NCBI GenBank assembly: GCA_030426705.1
Contig: JAUHXW010000136.1
Span: 1-7,601, forward strand
DNA: 7,601 nt
Source of the DNA: Gammaproteobacteria bacterium
GTDB taxonomy: Bacteria > Pseudomonadota > Gammaproteobacteria > Xanthomonadales > Marinicellaceae
Direction of reading: 5' to 3'
The notes below the pieces were generated by a model. That model was not told where the DNA came from. It saw nothing but the letters and a program-made list of their open reading frames with translations, and ran no database searches. Made by a program: the position numbers and the translations under genes. Of this stretch, positions 4,032 to 7,601 are shown piece by piece; the first letter of the stretch is position 1; each line of letters opens with the position of its first letter.

Positions 4032-7000
4032 CTAATTTTTGGAAGTCATTTTGCTCATATATGTTTCAGCCAAAATGGTCGCTAATCGGCTCAATAATTC
4101 ATCGGCGTGGCCTTGATTGAAGGTCATTGGGGGTTTGATTTTGATGACATTATGATCCGGACCATCGGTACTGATCAGAATGCCCAGTTTCCGCATACGG
4201 TTGGCCAAATAACTGGCTTGTTGTGCCAAAGGATTTAAATCATCATCACACAGTTCAAACCCCAGGAATAAACCCTGCCCACGCACATCTTTAATCAGCG
4301 GGAATTGTTGTTGTAATTGCACCAAGCCGTTTTTGAGGTGATTGCCAATGTTTAAAGCATTGGCCTGCAGATTTTCTGCTCTCATCACATTCAATACACT
4401 GAAGCCAATGGTGGCAGAGACCGGATTGCCACCGAAGGTGTTGAAATACTCCATGCCGTTAGCAAATCGATCAGCCACTTCCCGGGTACACACCACCACA
4501 GCAAGTGGATGACCGTTACCAATGGGCTTACCAATGGTCAGAATATCCGGCACCACACCATGCGGTTCAAATGCCCAAAAATGACTGCCAATGCGCCCAC
4601 AACCCACTTGCACCTCATCGGCAATGCAAACACCACCTGCTTTCCTAACCGCTTGATAAACCTGCTGTAAATAGTCTTCAGGCAATTCAATTTGACCGCC
4701 ACAGGAGACAATGCTTTCGGCGATAAAAGCGGCCAATTGTCGGTTGTTCTGCTGCATTTTTGCAATGGCTTGCTCCACATATGCTGCATAGGCTGCAGCA
4801 CAGTTTGCACCGCGATGCCTGCCACGAAAAGCGTCGGGTAAAGGTACAATGTGTGTATCTTCAGGAGCACCTTGACCTCCTTGGCCGTCGAATTTATAGG
4901 AACTGATGTCAATACAGGCGTTGCTGTTTCCATGGTAGCCCGATTCCAGGGCTATGATTTGACGACCGCCTGAATAGGCTTTCGCCATACGTAGGGCAAG
5001 TTCATTGGCTTCAGAACCAGAATTTACCAAGTGAACCACCGATAATTGTTCCGGTAAGGTTTGTAACAAAGCGTGGGTAAAATCCACTATCGCTGGATGC
5101 AAATAACGGCTGTTGGTGTTCAAAACCGCCATTTGTTGCTGACCTGCTTTGACCACCGCAGGATGTTCATGACCGACATGCGCCACATTGTTGCAGGTGT
5201 CAAGGTATTTTTGGCCAAATTGGTCAATCAGATAAACGTCATCACCGCGCAACATTTGAATGGGTTCTGAGTATGACAGGCTCAGTGATTTGCCGAGGTG
5301 TTGTTGTCTGAAAGTGATCAGGTCCTGATTACTGGCTGAAGGTGGTACTGGCTTTGAATAAGCAAATAACAACTGCGGATCCGGACAAATGCTTTGCATC
5401 ACTGGCCAATCATTGGGTGTGCAAGCACCCGGAAAGTCACCTTGATTGCCCAACAAATCATGCATGATTTGGAAATGTAAATGCGGACTCCAGCCACCAT
5501 TTTCATGATTTTCACCGACCCAGGCCAGTAATTGTCCAGCAGCGACCGTGTCGCCTAATTGATGTAAATCCAGTGTTTTACGACCCAGATGCCCATATAA
5601 GGTGTAAAAATGGTGCTCACCTGAATCAGTGTCGTATCTATGCTGAAGAATTACAGTTGGTCCATAGTCTCGTTTGTGGTCGTTGTTCTGCAAGCCAACA
5701 ATGGTACCGCCTATTGGTGCATGAATGGCCGTATCAGTGGGCAACCACACATCCAGACCAAGGTGGATGGTGCGGTATTCCTTGCCGCAATTACCTTCAA
5801 AACTGAAAGCATCGGCTGCATAAAACGAACGGGCTTCTCCATAACCGCCTGCCAACAAAGCATTGCCATGTTGTTGCTGTAACTCCGTTAGGCGGTAACT
5901 GTGCAAATCGTGATTTTCATAGTCCGCCGCGTTGCCCACCAAAGTACTGCCAACACTCAAGTCAATGGGCTGAATTTTATTTTTCTCGCTGTGCTCAGGG
6001 AACATATCCTGAAGGCGGATTGATTGCTTTTTTAAATGCCCCTGTAGTTCTTCATGGTTTGGATGTGGGGCAAAACCACAAGCCTCACGGAAATGACAGT
6101 GAACAAAATCACCATGATAAGTACGCCACAATTTCAACAAATTCCAGGCAGCTTGTTCGCTGATGGTCTTGTATACATTATCCGGTTGCTCAGCTTTGGC
6201 AATCGCCGATTGGGTTACACTGACCACCAAGCGCATGCCAATCAAATGGTACAAATGAGACAGTTCGTCCTGTTGCAAAGGAATGACATGATGGTAGCCT
6301 TTGATGATGGACTTAGCCGCCGCTAAAGGGTCGTTTTTTGCCATGATGGCATAGGCACAAGCAATCGCCACCTCATTGATCAATTGCGATTTGATGGCAT
6401 CGCCAAAGTCGATAAAACCAGAAACGGTCGTCTTATTAAAATCTAAGCTTTTTACCAAAACGTTGTTGTCGTTTAAATCATTGTGAATCACTTGTTGGCG
6501 CAGTTGCTGGTAAGCGGGCAAGTTCTTTTCAAATAAACCAATGAAATGTTGCAAGGTGTTTTGTTGTTCCGGAGCAAACAAATCAAGGTGCTCTTTGACC
6601 CATAAACTTTGCGCCAAATCCCAGTCAAATTCTCGCTGTGCTTCTGCATAATCAAAACCAGACAAAACCTGATCAAGCCTGGCAGCCTGCTGCCCCAAGC
6701 TGTACATCAACTCATCACTGTGTGGTGAAAAACCCGACCAAAGCTGCCCATCCACCCAGGTCAAAACACGTAACAAAAACGGCCCGCCGTCACGTTCAAT
6801 GGTAGTCAGCCATTGTCCTTGTTGATTATTAACGGGCAATGGTAGTTTTAATGTTTCAATGTGATTTTCTTTAAGGTGTTGTAACAAAGCTGATTCAAAA
6901 TCATAGGCGGTTGATGCTTTGCTGCAACTTATCTTGATGGTGTAACTGGCTTGATCTGTTTGGCACAAGTAGTTTAAATCTACATCACCGACCAAATTAA

Positions 7001-7070
7001 TCAATTCACCTTTGATGTTGTAATGAGCTGTTAGCCATTCTGAGATTTCTTGTGCAGTTAAATTTTCCAC
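4032..7070 (-). CDS. APH-type kinase / M23 peptidase / class-III PLP phospho-lyase-like fusion
   Basis: This 1012-residue protein has three apparently intact domains. Residues 1-320 form an APH-fold kinase: H196-N-D198 to N203 is the Brenner loop and D221-F-G the metal-binding aspartate. The surrounding text (IHNDLNDNNVLV, GFIDFGDA) resembles hydroxylysine kinase. Residues 410-545 form an M23/LytM domain with H436-x3-D440, H494 and H530-L-H532, all expected ligands and catalytic residues. Residues 580-1005 form a class-III aminotransferase fold with NSGSEAN (683-689), D818 and Schiff-base lysine K848 in IGKPIGNGHP. NNVAHVGHEHP and EYFNTFGGNPVS resemble mammalian ETNPPL and PHYKPL, which eliminate phosphate and ammonia from phosphoethanolamine or phosphohydroxylysine. 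Inferred role: phosphorylation then phospho-lysis of an amino alcohol. There is no signal peptide, so it is probably cytoplasmic. The start is GTG 7070-7068 with no clear ribosome-binding site. Transamination, as in AGXT2, is an alternative. Confidence 0.9.
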   Translation of the reverse strand: MENLTAQEISEWLTAHYNIKGELINLVGDVDLNYLCQTDQASYTIKISCSKASTAYDFESALLQHLKENHIETLKLPLPVNNQQGQWLTTIERDGGPFLLRVLTWVDGQLWSGFSPHSDELMYSLGQQAARLDQVLSGFDYAEAQREFDWDLAQSLWVKEHLDLFAPEQQNTLQHFIGLFEKNLPAYQQLRQQVIHNDLNDNNVLVKSLDFNKTTVSGFIDFGDAIKSQLINEVAIACAYAIMAKNDPLAAAKSIIKGYHHVIPLQQDELSHLYHLIGMRLVVSVTQSAIAKAEQPDNVYKTISEQAAWNLLKLWRTYHGDFVHCHFREACGFAPHPNHEELQGHLKKQSIRLQDMFPEHSEKNKIQPIDLSVGSTLVGNAADYENHDLHSYRLTELQQQHGNALLAGGYGEARSFYAADAFSFEGNCGKEYRTIHLGLDVWLPTDTAIHAPIGGTIVGLQNNDHKRDYGPTVILQHRYDTDSGEHHFYTLYGHLGRKTLDLHQLGDTVAAGQLLAWVGENHENGGWSPHLHFQIMHDLLGNQGDFPGACTPNDWPVMQSICPDPQLLFAYSKPVPPSASNQDLITFRQQHLGKSLSLSYSEPIQMLRGDDVYLIDQFGQKYLDTCNNVAHVGHEHPAVVKAGQQQMAVLNTNSRYLHPAIVDFTHALLQTLPEQLSVVHLVNSGSEANELALRMAKAYSGGRQIIALESGYHGNSNACIDISSYKFDGQGGQGAPEDTHIVPLPDAFRGRHRGANCAAAYAAYVEQAIAKMQQNNRQLAAFIAESIVSCGGQIELPEDYLQQVYQAVRKAGGVCIADEVQVGCGRIGSHFWAFEPHGVVPDILTIGKPIGNGHPLAVVVCTREVADRFANGMEYFNTFGGNPVSATIGFSVLNVMRAENLQANALNIGNHLKNGLVQLQQQFPLIKDVRGQGLFLGFELCDDDLNPLAQQASYLANRMRKLGILISTDGPDHNVIKIKPPMTFNQGHADELLSRLATILAETYMSKMTSKN

Positions 7071-7077
7071 GATAATT

Positions 7078-7108
7078 TTGCCAAAGCAGCGATATTTTTT
7101 GCTATTGT
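7078..7108 (+). promoter_or_regulatory. Candidate promoter of the asparaginase gene
   Basis: TTGCCA (7078-7083) serves as a -35-like box (TTG and the final A agree). TGCTATTGT (7100-7108) is an extended -10 with TATTGT as the hexamer. The spacer is 19 bp, longer than ideal, which the extended -10 may offset. The start would be near 7115, about 22 nt before the ATG. Confidence 0.35.
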
Positions 7109-7132
7109 AGTCGATGAATTATTCAATGAGAA
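7104..7132 (-). promoter_or_regulatory. Candidate promoter of the fusion gene
   Basis: On the minus strand TTCTCA (7132-7127, four of six matches to TTGACA) and TACAAT (7109-7104, five of six matches to TATAAT) are separated by 17 bp, the ideal spacing. The expected start near 7097 leaves a leader of about 27 nt before the GTG at 7070. The -10 shares its bases with the candidate promoter of the divergent gene. Confidence 0.45.
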
Positions 7133-7136
7133 CAAT

Positions 7137-7601
7137 ATGCGAATCCTTTCATTTTTTATGTGTTTTATCGGAGGGCTGGCGATGGCAGCAGAACAAAATC
7201 TTTCCATTGTGATCCATGGTGGTGCGGGGACCATCAAGCGTGACCAATTAACGGCTGAGCAAGAAAAGGGCATAAAAGCTGATTTACAAGCTGCGCTGGA
7301 TGCCGGTTATCAAGTGCTTGAACAAGGAGGTGATTCAACCCAAGCCATCATCGCTGCCATCAGAATCATGGAGGACTCAACACATTTCAACGCCGGTAAA
7401 GGTGCCGTTTATACCAAGCCAGGCAAGCATGAACTGGATGCCTCCATCATGCGCGGCAGTGATATACAAGCGGGCGCGGTAGCCGGTGTTTCTTACACCA
7501 AAAATCCGATTTTGGCAGCTGAACAAGTGATGTTGAATTCACCGCATGTGATGCTGGCTGGCAGCGGTGCAGATACATTTTCCAAAATGAAAGGTCTGGA
7601 A
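7137..7601 (+). CDS. Isoaspartyl peptidase/L-asparaginase (Ntn-hydrolase type), 5' part
   Basis: The first 155 residues are visible and the gene runs off the right edge. Residues 1-17 look like a Sec signal peptide (Arg at position 2, hydrophobic core, A-M-A before A18), so the enzyme is probably periplasmic. The mature part begins with the family hallmark IHGGAG (26-31), then AALDAGYQVLEQGGDSTQA, then FNAGKGAVYT (84-93) and HELDASIM (98-105). All are typical of plant-type asparaginases/isoaspartyl peptidases such as E. coli IaaA. These enzymes are made as a precursor that cleaves itself before a threonine, which becomes the nucleophile; that threonine lies beyond the window, so activity cannot be judged. 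They release aspartate from beta-aspartyl dipeptides and hydrolyse asparagine. The ATG at 7137 is chosen because it yields the signal peptide; the ribosome-binding site is weak (GAGAAC). It is transcribed away from the fusion gene across a 66-bp gap. Confidence 0.92.
   Translation, partial: MRILSFFMCFIGGLAMAAEQNLSIVIHGGAGTIKRDQLTAEQEKGIKADLQAALDAGYQVLEQGGDSTQAIIAAIRIMEDSTHFNAGKGAVYTKPGKHELDASIMRGSDIQAGAVAGVSYTKNPILAAEQVMLNSPHVMLAGSGADTFSKMKGLE

Noticed and set aside
5573..6326. Plus-strand open frames antisense to the fusion gene
   Set aside because: They are shadows of a long, clearly coding minus-strand gene with intact motifs.

Overview
The window looks like a chromosomal segment of a free-living proteobacterium, most likely a gammaproteobacterium. 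The evidence is a SlyD-type FKBP that aligns by eye with the enterobacterial protein, Sec signal peptides ending in A-x-A, hairpin terminators, a REP/REPIN-like palindrome pair and a GIY-YIG element bounded by inverted palindromes. Base composition is moderate, and clearly AT-richer between about 1680 and 2650. A marine genus is a guess; nothing here fixes the taxonomy.

Layout. (1) 1-1626, plus strand: two tandem HEAT-repeat genes. The first enters from the left edge. The second is a complete secreted protein with seven F-x-L-x-Q helices spaced about 32 residues apart. A strong terminator follows at 1649-1680. (2) 1680-2650: an AT-rich accessory stretch with a VOC (glyoxalase-fold) gene whose start is broken by an ATG-TGA, and a small Cys/His-rich protein of unknown function. 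(3) 2678-3091: a 414-bp unit made of a GIY-YIG nuclease gene between two inverted 35-nt copies of a palindromic repeat. (4) 3092-3369: no gene, but several short palindromes and a degenerate direct repeat. (5) 3391-3852, minus strand: slyD, lacking the long metal-binding tail, with its own terminator. (6) 3957-4020: a REPIN-like pair of inverted GTAG-headed hairpins whose stems differ by compensatory changes. It also supplies the likely terminator of the gene upstream. (7) 4032-7070, minus strand: a 1012-residue three-domain protein with an APH-fold kinase, an M23/LytM metallopeptidase domain and a class-III PLP enzyme. (8) 7137-7601, plus strand: the first 155 residues of a secreted isoaspartyl peptidase/asparaginase, divergent from the fusion gene.

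The three-domain protein is the most interesting item. Its kinase domain resembles hydroxylysine kinase and its PLP domain resembles the phospho-lyases acting on O-phosphoethanolamine and 5-phosphohydroxylysine. Those are consecutive steps: phosphorylate an amino alcohol, then eliminate phosphate and ammonia. Fusion on one chain suggests channelled catabolism of a hydroxylated amine or amino acid. The intact M23 domain in the middle has no obvious role in that pathway. The divergent secreted asparaginase/isoaspartyl peptidase would fit a theme of scavenging modified amino acids or peptides, but that link is inference from adjacency only.
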